The notes: a model not told the origin generated them from the sequence alone. Positions 1-8,558 are shown, numbered from the stretch's first letter. The stretch: DNA of 38,495 nucleotides from Candidatus Avelusimicrobium cornigerorum (GCA_002309715.1 DBXW01000003.1:922-39416); one strand, 5' to 3'. Made by a program: numbers and translations.

Positions 1-422
1 AAAGCCGTACCGTTAGCCGCATAGTAGCGAGTCAATTTGTATTTATATTGCAACGTACCATCCGCGTGGCGTTGAGCAACAGCTTTACCGGCAGTATCAC
101 CGGATACCGTGGTGCCGGACAAGGAAATTTTGAACCCGTTGCCGTTGGTACCAGTGGCAGGATCGCCTTTGGTGTAGTAATCAGCAGAACTACCGGCGCC
201 TTTGGGAGCAGCGTCTAAACCGCTGAATTTTTCAGCATACTTGTTGATTTGCAAGTATTTGCGTTGTTGAGATTGGGCAATGGTGCCGAGCAATCCCACG
301 GCTTCCGCCATGCGGGAGCGTTCTACCGCTTTGAAGTATTGCGGCAAGGCCATAGCGGCCAAAATCCCGATGATAAGTACTACCACCAGGAGTTCAATCA
401 AGGTGAAACCCTTATTGTTCAT
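1..422 (-). CDS. Type IV pilin-like major subunit, C-terminus cut by window edge
   Basis: The visible 140 codons begin with a class III prepilin leader, MNNKG, followed by FTLIELLVVVLIIGILAAM. Prepilin peptidase would cleave after G5, leaving an N-methylated Phe and the conserved Glu at mature position 5. The hydrophobic helix continues as ALPQYFKAVERSRMAEAV and then a globular domain rich in Gly, Thr and Ser. The start ATG (422-420) is preceded by a strong ribosome site, AGGAGG, 4-5 nt upstream. A complete paralogue lies at 9920-10501 and shares the leader, the KAVERSRM segment and a later LTRYY motif. The product would be an inner-membrane-anchored pilin or pseudopilin for a type IV pilus or type II secretion system. 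No assembly genes lie in the window. Pilin-like N-terminus is certain; whether it is a pilin or pseudopilin is not. Confidence 0.9.
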   Translation of the reverse strand, partial: MNNKGFTLIELLVVVLIIGILAAMALPQYFKAVERSRMAEAVGLLGTIAQSQQRKYLQINKYAEKFSGLDAAPKGAGSSADYYTKGDPATGTNGNGFKISLSGTTVSGDTAGKAVAQRHADGTLQYKYKLTRYYAANGTA

Positions 423-454
423 ACAGCCTCCTAATTTTTTTTACAGAATTTTGC

Positions 455-468
455 AGCCTAACTAGGCT
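455..468. promoter_or_regulatory. Perfect 6-2-6 inverted repeat in the pilin leader
   Basis: AGCCTA-AC-TAGGCT is a perfect palindrome with a 2-nt centre, lying 9 nt downstream of the pilin -10 box, around or just after the predicted transcription start. It could be an operator for a dimeric repressor or a short leader hairpin. The stem is too short and has no U-tract for a terminator. No candidate regulator gene adjoins it. Confidence 0.4.
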
Positions 469-476
469 ACATTGTT

Positions 477-505
477 AGTATAGCAGTAAAATTAAGAAAA
501 AGCAA
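477..505 (-). promoter_or_regulatory. Sigma70-type promoter of the partial pilin gene
   Basis: On the minus strand TTGCTT (505-500) and TATACT (482-477) are separated by exactly 17 nt. The -10 is extended by TGC (TGCTATACT). This predicts a leader of about 50 nt before the pilin ATG at 422. The -10 hexamer and the extension are strong matches; the -35 matches four of six consensus bases. Confidence 0.7.
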
Positions 506-540
506 CACAAAAATAGACAAACAAACAACAACCGGATTTT

Positions 541-1488
541 TTATACACTCTTTTTACGTCGGTAAAAACGCTTTGAAACAACTGCCACAATATCCTGAAC
601 GCTGATGGCATTTACTGAACCCGGAGCCCATAACACCTGTACATCTTCCGAAGGCGGCGCAAAACTAATAAGATGCTCCAAAGATTTTGCACGCGGTAAA
701 CCAACTTTAGGTTGATCGGTAAATAATACCGTCATCGGCAGAGAAAAAGCATACGCCATATGAGAAATAGCCGTATCTACCGTCAGCACGTAGCCCGCGT
801 GCTCCGTCACAGCAGCCACCGCCAACACGTCGTTACTCGTAAAACGAAATACGCCCGGCATTTGTAAACTTTTATATTTATTTTGATAATCTAATATAAC
901 AATCGGTTCGGTCACTCCGGTTAGGCGCAACTGTTCAATGATTTGGGTGACTTTTTGTAAAGACAAAGTATATGAATCGCAAGAGGCTACCGGGTTAAGA
1001 AGCAAAAAATTTCCGCGTGTTAACCGGCAACCGGCTAAAAATTCATCGGCGGTTTGGCGTGCATCCAGCGGAATAACAAGCGTATAAGAAGAATCAATAT
1101 CCGTCACTCCTAACCGGGTGAGTATATTTTTGTAGTTTTCCACTGCCGGCACACCAAGCCGATATTCAAAAGGAAATTTGCGTTTGGCCCGCAACAATTT
1201 ATTAAACAGACGCATACGCCAAGTCGGCGTGAGCGAAACTAACACATCAAAATGCTGTTGCCAAATATGCGCTAACGCCAAAAACGCATATAGCAGGCGT
1301 TTTATTCCACGAGAAGGCAACCAAATAAACTCATCTATGTAAGGTAAATTTTCCAGCACGCGGCGGTTCCCGCAAACCATTACGGTAATATGTGCATCCG
1401 AGAAATGACGCTTAATTTCCCGGTAAAAACAAGTTTCAAAAATAGTATCGCCTAATTGAGAATCGGTACGTACGAGCAGAACTTTCAT
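541..1488 (-). CDS. Glycosyltransferase family 9 (heptosyltransferase-like)
   Basis: The 315-residue protein starts MKVLLVRTDSQLGDTIFET, the typical GT9/heptosyltransferase N-terminus in which a basic residue and LGD contribute to the ADP-sugar fold. A second Rossmann-like half contains FLLLNPVAS and later LTVDTAISHMAYAFSLPMTVLF, matching the family motif D(T/S)xxxHxA. GT9 enzymes add ADP-heptose or related sugars to lipopolysaccharide core on the cytoplasmic side. The longer reading frame begins at 1539, but the extra 17 residues overlap the upstream gene and the family N-terminus fits the ATG at 1488. It is the last gene of an apparent five-gene minus-strand operon, 13 nt after the GT2 gene. 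No hairpin terminator follows; the next minus-strand gene has its own promoter. The actual sugar donor and acceptor cannot be read from the sequence. Confidence 0.85.
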   Translation of the reverse strand: MKVLLVRTDSQLGDTIFETCFYREIKRHFSDAHITVMVCGNRRVLENLPYIDEFIWLPSRGIKRLLYAFLALAHIWQQHFDVLVSLTPTWRMRLFNKLLRAKRKFPFEYRLGVPAVENYKNILTRLGVTDIDSSYTLVIPLDARQTADEFLAGCRLTRGNFLLLNPVASCDSYTLSLQKVTQIIEQLRLTGVTEPIVILDYQNKYKSLQMPGVFRFTSNDVLAVAAVTEHAGYVLTVDTAISHMAYAFSLPMTVLFTDQPKVGLPRAKSLEHLISFAPPSEDVQVLWAPGSVNAISVQDIVAVVSKRFYRRKKSV

Positions 1489-1501
1489 AGACTGTGCGCA
1501 A

Positions 1502-2446
1502 TTATTTATCAAAGTTAATGCGCTCTTTTTCCACCACAAGCGGCCGCTTGAGTACTTGAGTTAAAATGGCCCCGATATATTCCCCCAAAATCCCCATAAA
1601 CACAAGTTGCACCGACGCAAAAAATAAAACGGCTAACAAGATGGGGGCTGTGCCCATCGGGAATTTATCCCAATAGCACAATTTAAGCACCAGATACACA
1701 CACGCCAACACAAAACTAATCATTCCGAGCACAAAGCCACCAAATGCCGCCAAACGAAGCGGCACTTTGGAATGATTGGTGAACCCAATCATCGCGTTAT
1801 CATAAAGTGTGTAAAAATTATTTTTACTTTTTCCTCTTGCTCGCGCAGGTTGCACAAAAGGTACTAATTTTTTCTTGTATCCTAACTCACAAACAAGCCC
1901 GCGCAAATACGGGTACGGATCATGTAAACGGCGCAATTCATCCACCACCCGTTTATCAAATAAACCGAAACCCGTGCAGTTAGCCACGAGTTCGGCCCCC
2001 GAGTCGTTGACTAAATTAAGCAACCAATAATACAATTTGCGTACGGCGAAAAAGAGTCTTCCTTCCTTGCTTTGCTTTTTTTGTGCAAGTACCACTTCAT
2101 ATCCTTCTTGCCACGCTTCTAAAAAAGGCCCGATAAGTTCCGGCGGATCTTGCATATCCGAAGCCAAATAAATAACCGCGTCTCCGTGCGCTTGCAAAAT
2201 ACCGTAATACGGGCTGCGGATGTGCCCGAAATTGCGCACATTGGCAATTATTTTTAGGTGCGTATCTTTCGCCGCCAACTCGCGCAACTTAGCCAACGTA
2301 CCATCCGTAGAGCCATTGTCCACTACAATTTGTTCATAATCATATCGGTCCGCCCACTTGGCCATTTCTTCTTTAACGGCTCGGTAAAGTAACGGGATAT
2401 TTTCTTGCTCATTATAAGCACTAGAGACTAAGGATATTTTTTTCAT
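1502..2446 (-). CDS. Family 2 glycosyltransferase, polyprenyl-phosphate sugar synthase type (DPM1/GtrB-like)
   Basis: The 314 residues begin MKKISLVSSAYNEQENIPLL, the GT-A fold start of the DPM1/GtrB/ArnC group. VVDNGSTDGT follows at about residues 42-51, and an aspartate-rich metal and donor site SDMQDPPEL lies near residue 96. The C-terminal third has two transmembrane segments (about residues 231-255 and 265-290) followed by GEYIGAI, as in GtrB-type enzymes that transfer a sugar from a nucleotide to undecaprenyl phosphate. The downstream end of the membrane GT39-like gene overlaps its start by 26 nt, so the two are probably translationally coupled and functionally linked: this enzyme would make the lipid-linked donor and the neighbour would use it. 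Family assignment is confident; the sugar is unknown. Confidence 0.88.
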   Translation of the reverse strand: MKKISLVSSAYNEQENIPLLYRAVKEEMAKWADRYDYEQIVVDNGSTDGTLAKLRELAAKDTHLKIIANVRNFGHIRSPYYGILQAHGDAVIYLASDMQDPPELIGPFLEAWQEGYEVVLAQKKQSKEGRLFFAVRKLYYWLLNLVNDSGAELVANCTGFGLFDKRVVDELRRLHDPYPYLRGLVCELGYKKKLVPFVQPARARGKSKNNFYTLYDNAMIGFTNHSKVPLRLAAFGGFVLGMISFVLACVYLVLKLCYWDKFPMGTAPILLAVLFFASVQLVFMGILGEYIGAILTQVLKRPLVVEKERINFDK

Positions 2447-3959
2447 AATTTCTTACCTTTCTAACTAGCGGACTCGCCGTATATAAACACGTATCGTGCC
2501 CGAATAATAGGGGCGCACCGTCTGTTTCCGCACGCATAGACACTAGCGAGTCTATCATACTCACTTGCGAACAAAGCGGTACTAAAATATACGTTTTAGG
2601 ATTCGTTTCCCAAGACATAGATACGTTTTGCGCTGTCAGCGCAATCAATTCCAAATCCACTCCTTCGGGGATATAAAAAGAAAACATCGGCATAATGGCT
2701 GCCCGAGGATAAGTCACCTTGCTTAAATCAACTAATAATTTATCGGCTTTTTCCGTTTGAATCACCCGCGTAAAAGCCTCGCGCCAGCCGTTATATTCCG
2801 GCCAAGAAAGGTAATCTAATTTCCAGAAAAATTGCACCCAGCCCACAAGCAAGAGCGGCCATAACACTAAAAGCACCAAATGACGCTTACGTAAATGTTC
2901 TAAAAATGCCGTAAATAATAATATCACCGACACCAGCATCGGTAAAAAATACCGGTCAAGCCATAAATTCACTTTCCAGGAAGCCACCGCCACTACACCG
3001 CACAGCAGCACAATTTGTGCCAACGGCAACACAAAATCCGCTTGTTTTAAAAGATTCTTTTTGTATGTAAACAATACCGACACTCCCGCCAACACCACGC
3101 CATACAAAATAGCCACCACCAACCAAGTCGGTCCTAGTAAAAATGTAATGATGTTCAAACTTGCTTTTAAAAAAGGCGTATGAATCCACCAAGTCTGCGC
3201 CGAAGATTGAACAATAGATAATGCCCGAGCGAACCACAAAATCCATCCTAAAAATACAATAGCCGTTCCCCAAAATGCCCACCCGCGGTCCACTTTGTAA
3301 AATTGAGCATATAAAAATACGACCAGCGCAGTAATAAAAAAGAGAGCCGCACAAAAATAATGGCTATACGCACCTAATAAACCTGCCGCAAAAAAAATAA
3401 GCCAATTGCCTGTGCTCGGTTTTTCTCCCCGCTCAAAACGGTAGATAAACCGCAAGGCCAGCAAAGAAAAAACAACCGTCAGTAAAACCGATAAGGAATA
3501 GGTGCGCAGAATTCGCCCATACGCCACTAAAATAAAAGAACCGGCCAACAGCGTAACAAAAATATATTTTTTAAGCCGCGACCAATACGCGGGAGACAAG
3601 AACCACGCCACCGCCAACGCCGCCGCCCCCGTTAAAGCCGGAAATAAACGCATCCACGTAATTGTAAACGGGAAAATACGGTTCCAACCCCAAAGCAATA
3701 CATTAAAAAGGGGCAAGTTCACATCTTTAAGAAGCATTTCCTGCCAAATATATTTAAAGGGAAATTGCGGAGAAGCGGTAATTGCGGAATAAAGTTCATC
3801 GTAAGAAAGGCCGTTGGATAAGAAAGCAAAACGCATGACCAACATATAAAGTGCTATCACGCCCGCGCCAAATACGCACACCGCCGTAAAAATACGCGCA
3901 ATTGACCGCCGTACGTGATCCGAAAATAACATTTGTAGACGGCTGCTAATTTCTTTCAT
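2421..3959 (-). CDS. Polytopic membrane glycosyltransferase, GT39/ArnT-like
   Basis: This 512-residue protein has about ten to eleven hydrophobic segments. The first loop after transmembrane segment 1 carries SYDELYSA near residue 54, the acidic DE pair typical of GT39/PMT/ArnT-type GT-C enzymes, followed by LLKDVNLPLF, which resembles the conserved second acidic site. GT-C enzymes take sugars from polyprenyl phosphate on the outer face of the inner membrane and move them to lipid or protein. The C-terminal soluble part (about residues 400-512) is short. It lies 9 nt downstream of the thioredoxin-CcdA gene and overlaps the GT2 gene by 26 nt. No clear Shine-Dalgarno sequence precedes the ATG, so coupling to upstream translation is likely. 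Whether the acceptor is lipid A, a glycan or protein is unknown. Confidence 0.75.
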   Translation of the reverse strand: MKEISSRLQMLFSDHVRRSIARIFTAVCVFGAGVIALYMLVMRFAFLSNGLSYDELYSAITASPQFPFKYIWQEMLLKDVNLPLFNVLLWGWNRIFPFTITWMRLFPALTGAAALAVAWFLSPAYWSRLKKYIFVTLLAGSFILVAYGRILRTYSLSVLLTVVFSLLALRFIYRFERGEKPSTGNWLIFFAAGLLGAYSHYFCAALFFITALVVFLYAQFYKVDRGWAFWGTAIVFLGWILWFARALSIVQSSAQTWWIHTPFLKASLNIITFLLGPTWLVVAILYGVVLAGVSVLFTYKKNLLKQADFVLPLAQIVLLCGVVAVASWKVNLWLDRYFLPMLVSVILLFTAFLEHLRKRHLVLLVLWPLLLVGWVQFFWKLDYLSWPEYNGWREAFTRVIQTEKADKLLVDLSKVTYPRAAIMPMFSFYIPEGVDLELIALTAQNVSMSWETNPKTYILVPLCSQVSMIDSLVSMRAETDGAPLLFGHDTCLYTASPLVRKVRNYEKNILSL

Positions 3960-3968
3960 AAAAACGGA

Positions 3969-5138
3969 TTAGATATTACCGAGCAGTAAAATAAATAAAC
4001 CTAAAAACACCAAACAGAGCATAATTTTGGTAAGGCCTAAATGTTTTTTCAGCAAGTCATTAAATATTTTAGACTCGCACCCCAACAAGGTTAGCACAAA
4101 AACAACGACGAGCGGCACAATGAACATTAAATTATAAAGCACTAAATAAGAAATCGCGCGCATGCGGAAAACCGGTTCCTGCATAATCAGCACGCACGTC
4201 GGCACATATACTTGCCCCGTACACACCGCTTCTACCAAAGACACTCCGAACCCAACCGCCAACGCAGCAAACATCAAACGCAAAGTGCTTTTATTTTCAT
4301 CTTTATCGCGCAAGAAAAAACCCATAATTTTATGGATACGCGTTTTTAACCCCAACGGTAATTGCAGCAACATTCCGTCAGATTTTTTTGTTTTAGTGTA
4401 AATAATAAAATCATATAGGGCTAATCCAAAAAACACCAAACACAGGCCCGCCGTCAAAATGTAAAAGGTTTTAATAACATAGGCAAACCCGCGCAACGCA
4501 TACAAACATTTAAACACCCCTATTCCCAAAAGCAAGTACGCCAAAAACACCGCTACGCAATAAGCCACCCCTACCACCAATATCTCGCGTCGGTTATATT
4601 TATATACCGTCAAGAACGAGATGAAAAACACGATGACCGCAAACGCACAGGGGTTAATACCATCCACCAACCCGGCACTGATAATGGCCCAAAAGGTAAT
4701 TTTTTTAAATGCTTGTTCGGTTTGTTCCTCACTTATCGGAGTAGTCCGCACGATTGTTTTTTCACTCAACATTTGGGCCTTTTCTATCGCGTTTTCGGCG
4801 TAAGAGCCGATTTGATCGGGGTATCCGATTAAAAATGTACTGCCGATAGCCGCTGCCGGATAACCCAATTTTTTCTCATCCAAGCCGTAGGCTTTAGCCG
4901 TTTCCATAAAAATAAAATGATTGCCTTCTTGCGTGATATCATACTCGGTAAAACGGGCAACATCCTTGTATTTTTCCTTAAGTTTACCCAAATATTCTTT
5001 TTTCAGTTTGTTACAGTGCACGCAATAGGGGCTCAAAAACAATGCCACTTCCACCTTTTCTTGTGCGGTGGCACCGGAAGGCAAACTGCCCAGCAAAAAA
5101 GAAACAACTAAAATAGTCCCGACAAACAATTTTTTCAT
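3969..5138 (-). CDS. Thioredoxin-like domain fused to a CcdA/DsbD-type membrane domain
   Basis: The protein of about 389 residues has a signal peptide (MKKLFVGTILVVSFLLGSLP, cut near ATAQ), then a thioredoxin-like domain with CVHC as the active-site CXXC. This is followed by six to seven membrane segments with the CcdA/DsbD hallmarks GINPCAF in the first helix and EAVCTGQVYVPT in the fourth, the two cysteines that relay electrons across the membrane. The likely role is passing reducing power from cytoplasmic thioredoxin to the cell envelope. The order (Trx first, membrane domain second) is reversed relative to the C-terminal thioredoxin of DsbD. I prefer the ATG at 5138; a GTG at 5147 overlapping the marC stop as GTGA would add three residues. 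It sits between marC and the glycosyltransferases. Confidence 0.82.
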   Translation of the reverse strand: MKKLFVGTILVVSFLLGSLPSGATAQEKVEVALFLSPYCVHCNKLKKEYLGKLKEKYKDVARFTEYDITQEGNHFIFMETAKAYGLDEKKLGYPAAAIGSTFLIGYPDQIGSYAENAIEKAQMLSEKTIVRTTPISEEQTEQAFKKITFWAIISAGLVDGINPCAFAVIVFFISFLTVYKYNRREILVVGVAYCVAVFLAYLLLGIGVFKCLYALRGFAYVIKTFYILTAGLCLVFFGLALYDFIIYTKTKKSDGMLLQLPLGLKTRIHKIMGFFLRDKDENKSTLRLMFAALAVGFGVSLVEAVCTGQVYVPTCVLIMQEPVFRMRAISYLVLYNLMFIVPLVVVFVLTLLGCESKIFNDLLKKHLGLTKIMLCLVFLGLFILLLGNI

Positions 5139-5143
5139 AATTC

Positions 5144-5728
5144 TCACTTTTTGATAAAAGCGGCAATCCCGCTCATTACCATATCCACCGACATTAAAAT
5201 TAAGATCATCCCGCTTAAACGTTCAATGGCAGCCAACCCACGCTTGCCCAGCACTTGACTTAAGGGGAAAGACAACATTAAAATAACAGAGTTAATAACG
5301 GATGCGACTAATACAGCCCCGAACGTAACCCACTTGGGGTTTTGCGCTGCGCTAATCATAACGATGGACAACGCCGCCGGCCCCGCCACCAGCGGAATGG
5401 CTAACGGCACAATAAAAGGCTCATCTTCCTTAGGATCATTTTTAGGTTCTGTTTCGTTGCTAAATACGAGTTTGACCGACACAATAAAAAGAATAATACC
5501 CCCGGCAATGCTTAACGAATAGTTATGAATACCAAACGCGCGCAAAAACCACTCTCCCATAAACAAAAACCCGACCATAATAAGAAGTGCAATCACCAAT
5601 TCGCGCACCAATACGATTTTGCGGCGTTCCGGAGCCACTTTTTTAAGCGCAGCAATAAAAAGCGGAATGTTGCCAAAACCATCCATTACCAACGCAATTG
5701 TGACAACTGAAGAAATAAAAGATTCCAT
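5144..5728 (-). CDS. MarC family (UPF0056) integral membrane protein
   Basis: The 194-residue protein has six predicted membrane segments. It begins ESFISSVVTIALVMDGFGNIPLF, containing the MarC-family pattern of a polar Gly-Asn-Ile-Pro in the first helix, and repeats a related PLAIPLVAGPAAL motif at about residue 112. The length matches the family (about 190-220). MarC was once linked to multiple antibiotic resistance but the function is not established. I place the start at the second ATG (5728), which has AGGGG at a normal 7-8 nt spacing; the first ATG (5734) is only 2 nt from it. It is the first gene of the minus-strand operon that continues through the thioredoxin-CcdA and glycosyltransferase genes. 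Confidence 0.85.
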   Translation of the reverse strand: MESFISSVVTIALVMDGFGNIPLFIAALKKVAPERRKIVLVRELVIALLIMVGFLFMGEWFLRAFGIHNYSLSIAGGIILFIVSVKLVFSNETEPKNDPKEDEPFIVPLAIPLVAGPAALSIVMISAAQNPKWVTFGAVLVASVINSVILMLSFPLSQVLGKRGLAAIERLSGMILILMSVDMVMSGIAAFIKK

Positions 5729-5783
5729 AAACATACCCCTTTGCCTACGTTTCTAAATACGACGTGGGCACACACTTTTATAT

Positions 5784-5792
5784 AGTATAGCA
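5784..5792 (-). promoter_or_regulatory. Extended -10 promoter element for the marC operon
   Basis: The minus strand reads TGCTATACT at 5792-5784, identical to the extended -10 of the pilin promoter at 485-477. The run TATTTTTTGCTA that leads into it also occurs on the plus strand at 5861-5872 upstream of the ClC gene, so the 150-nt intergenic region holds two similar divergent promoters. No convincing -35 is seen. Predicted leader about 45-50 nt. Confidence 0.55.
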
Positions 5793-5867
5793 AAAAATAT
5801 GCCCCGCCGCTTGTCCGGGATATAACCTTTTTTTAGGGAAGTGTTTGTGTACGCCGATACTATTTTT

Positions 5868-5876
5868 TGCTAATAT
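5868..5876 (+). promoter_or_regulatory. Extended -10 element placed 7 nt before the ClC start codon
   Basis: TGCTAATAT ends at 5876 and the ATG of the ClC gene begins at 5884. Initiation would fall at about 5882-5884, giving a leaderless or nearly leaderless mRNA. No Shine-Dalgarno sequence is present. The -35 region is not recognisable, which an extended -10 tolerates. Confidence 0.5.
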
Positions 5877-5883
5877 GTGTAAT

Positions 5884-7272
5884 ATGAGAATTTTGGATGA
5901 ACCAACGCAAAACGTCATAAACATTATTAAGTGGTTTGTGTTAGCCACCTGTGTTGGGGTGATTGTTGGCACGTTAGATGCTGTTTTTCTAAAAGCGTTG
6001 GATCAGTCTATTGCGTGGCGCAACAAAATCCCGTATTTTTATTTATGTTTGCCGCTCGCGTTGTACGTGGTAGCATTACTATCACGTAAAGCGGCTCCCC
6101 ATGATAAAGATTACTCTACAGACGCCGTGTTAAAAAAAATCAATACGTACCGGCCGGTATCGTTTATCTCCATATTAAAAGGGTTTGTGCTGTCTATTGT
6201 GACGATGGCCACCGGCGGTTCTGCCGGTAAAGAAGCCCCTTGCGCAGACGTAGGCGCAGGCATATCTTCTATCTTTTCCCGCTTACTTCACATGAGTTTG
6301 GAAGACCAACGCAAAATGATGATTTGCGGGGTAAGCGCCGGGTTTGCCGGAGTTTTCGGCGTACCGATATCCGGGGCCCTATTCGGGTTAGAAGTCTTGT
6401 GGGTGGGACATATTTTTTACGAAGTGATGTTCCCGGCTCTGGTAGCCGGAATTACAGCGTTTCAGATTACCTCATTTTTGGGGGTAGATTATATCTACCA
6501 TCCGCTCCATTTTGTACCGGTATTTTCGGAACAGTTCTTCTTAAAAATGATTGTGGCCGGAATGTTTTTTGGACTAGTGTCTATTTTATTTATTGAAATT
6601 TCCAAAATGACACGAGTATTTTTTCGCTATATTTCCCGAAAATCCAACCTGTTTCTTTCCTGTGCGTTAGGCGGGGTGCTACTGATGGGGATTGCCTATC
6701 TTACCTCTCCGCTCTATTTGGGGCTGGGAATAGCGGGCATTGATGGCCCTTTGGGCGGAGAGCCGCTACACTCCCCGTTTGGCTTTTTATATAAAATCAT
6801 TACTACGTCTATTACCTTTGCCGCGGGCGGTATCGGCGGTGTGGTAACACCTATTTTCTTTGTCGGAGCACAAGCCGGTGCCATGTTGGCTGATTTTATG
6901 CACGTTGATCCCGCCACGTTAGCCGCACTGGGGCTCGTAGCCGTTTTGGCCGGGGCCGCCAACACGCCTTTAGCCGCCAGCATTATGGCTATTGAACTTT
7001 TCGGGCCGCAAATTGCACCTTACGCCACCGTAGCGTGTGTGATTAGTTTTTTAATTACCGGGCAGCAGAGTATGTATCCCAGCCAACGCATTTCATGGGA
7101 TAGCGGCAAAACAATTGACGCTCCCCGCACGCACGCTTCCGCGCACTATGGTCGGCGCTCTACGGACAGAGCCCCTATTCGCTCTCGCAAAATGCTTGCC
7201 AAACAAGTTTGGCGCGAACTGACGCACCACTTGATCCCCAACCAGAAAAACGAAACTGACTCTAAAAAATAA
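5884..7272 (+). CDS. ClC-family chloride channel or H+/Cl- antiporter
   Basis: The 462-residue membrane protein carries the ClC signature GGSAGKEAPCADVGAGI, corresponding to the GxGxP/GREGP ion-binding region, and later GVFGVPISGALFGLE and GGIGGVVTPIFFVGAQAG, the second pore motif (GxFxP region). The conserved re-entrant helices and about ten further hydrophobic segments fit the family length without C-terminal CBS domains; a short basic tail of about 60 residues follows the last helix instead. The GREGP-like motif reads GKEAP here. The gating glutamate position is retained (KEAP). A longer frame starting with TTG at 5845 is less likely than the ATG at 5884, where RILDEPTQ begins. It is transcribed divergently from marC. 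Role: chloride or fluoride movement across the inner membrane; substrate not decidable. Confidence 0.9.
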   Translation: MRILDEPTQNVINIIKWFVLATCVGVIVGTLDAVFLKALDQSIAWRNKIPYFYLCLPLALYVVALLSRKAAPHDKDYSTDAVLKKINTYRPVSFISILKGFVLSIVTMATGGSAGKEAPCADVGAGISSIFSRLLHMSLEDQRKMMICGVSAGFAGVFGVPISGALFGLEVLWVGHIFYEVMFPALVAGITAFQITSFLGVDYIYHPLHFVPVFSEQFFLKMIVAGMFFGLVSILFIEISKMTRVFFRYISRKSNLFLSCALGGVLLMGIAYLTSPLYLGLGIAGIDGPLGGEPLHSPFGFLYKIITTSITFAAGGIGGVVTPIFFVGAQAGAMLADFMHVDPATLAALGLVAVLAGAANTPLAASIMAIELFGPQIAPYATVACVISFLITGQQSMYPSQRISWDSGKTIDAPRTHASAHYGRRSTDRAPIRSRKMLAKQVWRELTHHLIPNQKNETDSKK

Positions 7273-7324
7273 GTCTATATGTATCTTGCGTCAACTACCG
7301 ATATGGTCCTTTCGCTTAATTTGT

Positions 7325-7330
7325 TACAAT
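7325..7330 (+). promoter_or_regulatory. -10 box 7 nt upstream of the lolC-like start
   Basis: TACAAT at 7325-7330 is followed by exactly seven bases and then the ATG at 7338. No Shine-Dalgarno sequence occurs in the gap. Initiation would coincide with or adjoin the start codon, so this operon mRNA may be leaderless. No good -35 is visible. Confidence 0.5.
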
Positions 7331-7337
7331 ATCTTAT

Positions 7338-8555
7338 ATGAAGTTTGAACGCTTTATTGCGCTACGCTATTTGTTGCGCCGGCAAGGACTATTTGCCTTT
7401 ATTACCACGCTTATCGGCGTGGCGGGGGTGTCTGTAGGCGTGGCGGCACTTATCACCACATTGTCTGTGATGAACGGATTTCAAACCGATATCAAAGATA
7501 AAATTATCGGCGCGCAAAGTCATATTCTCGTTTTTGGGCGGATGAGCCCCGAAACGTATGAGAAAAAAATTGCCCAAGTCCGCCAACTGCCGCTCGTAGC
7601 CGCAGCCGCACCGCATATCTACGGGCAAGGTATTATTACCTATGCCGGGCAAAGTTTGGGGCTCGTCGTGCGCGGTTTGGATCCCGAACAAGAAAAAAAC
7701 ATCAATACGCTTACGTCTTCCGTAACCGAAGGCTCTTTTACCCCCGAGTGGGATAAAGACGCCCCGCCGCCCTTGGTACTCGGCACGGAACTGGCCGACA
7801 CTTTGGGGTTGGAAATCGGGGATGACGTCGTGCTGATTTCTCCGCAATCTATTTCCACCGGAGCGGGGATGTTCCCCAAAATGAAAAAATTTCGCATTAG
7901 CGGACTGCTACGCACCGGGTACTACGAATTTGACCACACCATTGCCTACACACTACTGCCGCACGCCAGTGATTTTTTGGGCCTTAAAAACGGCGTGACC
8001 GGCATTGCCGTTAAAGTGAAAAATATAAACCAAGCCGAAAAAGTGGCTGACCAAATTCAAGAAGTCGCGGGATATAATTATTCTGTCAAAACCTTTGCCC
8101 AAATGAACAGTACGCTTTACGCTGCGCTTAAGTTAGAGAAAACCATGATGTTTATTATTCTTTTCTTAATTATTGGGGTAGCGTCGCTCAATATCGCGAG
8201 CAATTTAATCTTGCTCGGTACCGAAAAACTGCGTGATATCGGCATCTTGCGTGCGATGGGGGCCAGCCCGTTGGCCGTGCGAAAAATTTTTATGTGGGAA
8301 GCCATGATTATTGCCACCTTGGGCATTGTGTTGGGCTTATTGCTTGCTTGTCTGCTTTGTTGGATTATTGCCACATTTAACATTGTAGAACTTCCCGGTG
8401 ATATTTATTATTTAACTAAAGTACCGGTACGTATGCAATTATGGGATATCGTAGCCGTTGTGGGCGGCAGTTATTTAATTTGCTTTATAGCGGGGTTATA
8501 TCCGGCAGTTAAAGCCTCGCGCGTCAATCCTACCGACGCCATACGCTATGGGTGA
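7338..8555 (+). CDS. lolC: Lipoprotein-releasing ABC transporter permease (LolC/LolE family)
   Basis: The 405 residues begin MKFERFIALRYLLRRQGLF, the characteristic LolC/E N-terminus, followed by transmembrane helix 1 (ITTLIGVAGVSVGVAALITT), a periplasmic MacB-like domain of about 220 residues, and three C-terminal helices of the FtsX/MacB fold (about 270-300, 320-350, 370-395). GILRAMGASPLAVRKIF is the coupling region that contacts the ATPase. The function in the family is extraction of outer-membrane lipoproteins from the inner membrane and transfer to LolA. Only one permease gene is present, so a homodimer (LolF-type arrangement) with the adjacent LolD is likely. LolD starts 3 nt after the stop. 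Several lipoproteins for this pathway are encoded in the window. Confidence 0.88.
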   Translation: MKFERFIALRYLLRRQGLFAFITTLIGVAGVSVGVAALITTLSVMNGFQTDIKDKIIGAQSHILVFGRMSPETYEKKIAQVRQLPLVAAAAPHIYGQGIITYAGQSLGLVVRGLDPEQEKNINTLTSSVTEGSFTPEWDKDAPPPLVLGTELADTLGLEIGDDVVLISPQSISTGAGMFPKMKKFRISGLLRTGYYEFDHTIAYTLLPHASDFLGLKNGVTGIAVKVKNINQAEKVADQIQEVAGYNYSVKTFAQMNSTLYAALKLEKTMMFIILFLIIGVASLNIASNLILLGTEKLRDIGILRAMGASPLAVRKIFMWEAMIIATLGIVLGLLLACLLCWIIATFNIVELPGDIYYLTKVPVRMQLWDIVAVVGGSYLICFIAGLYPAVKASRVNPTDAIRYG

Positions 8556-8558
8556 TGT

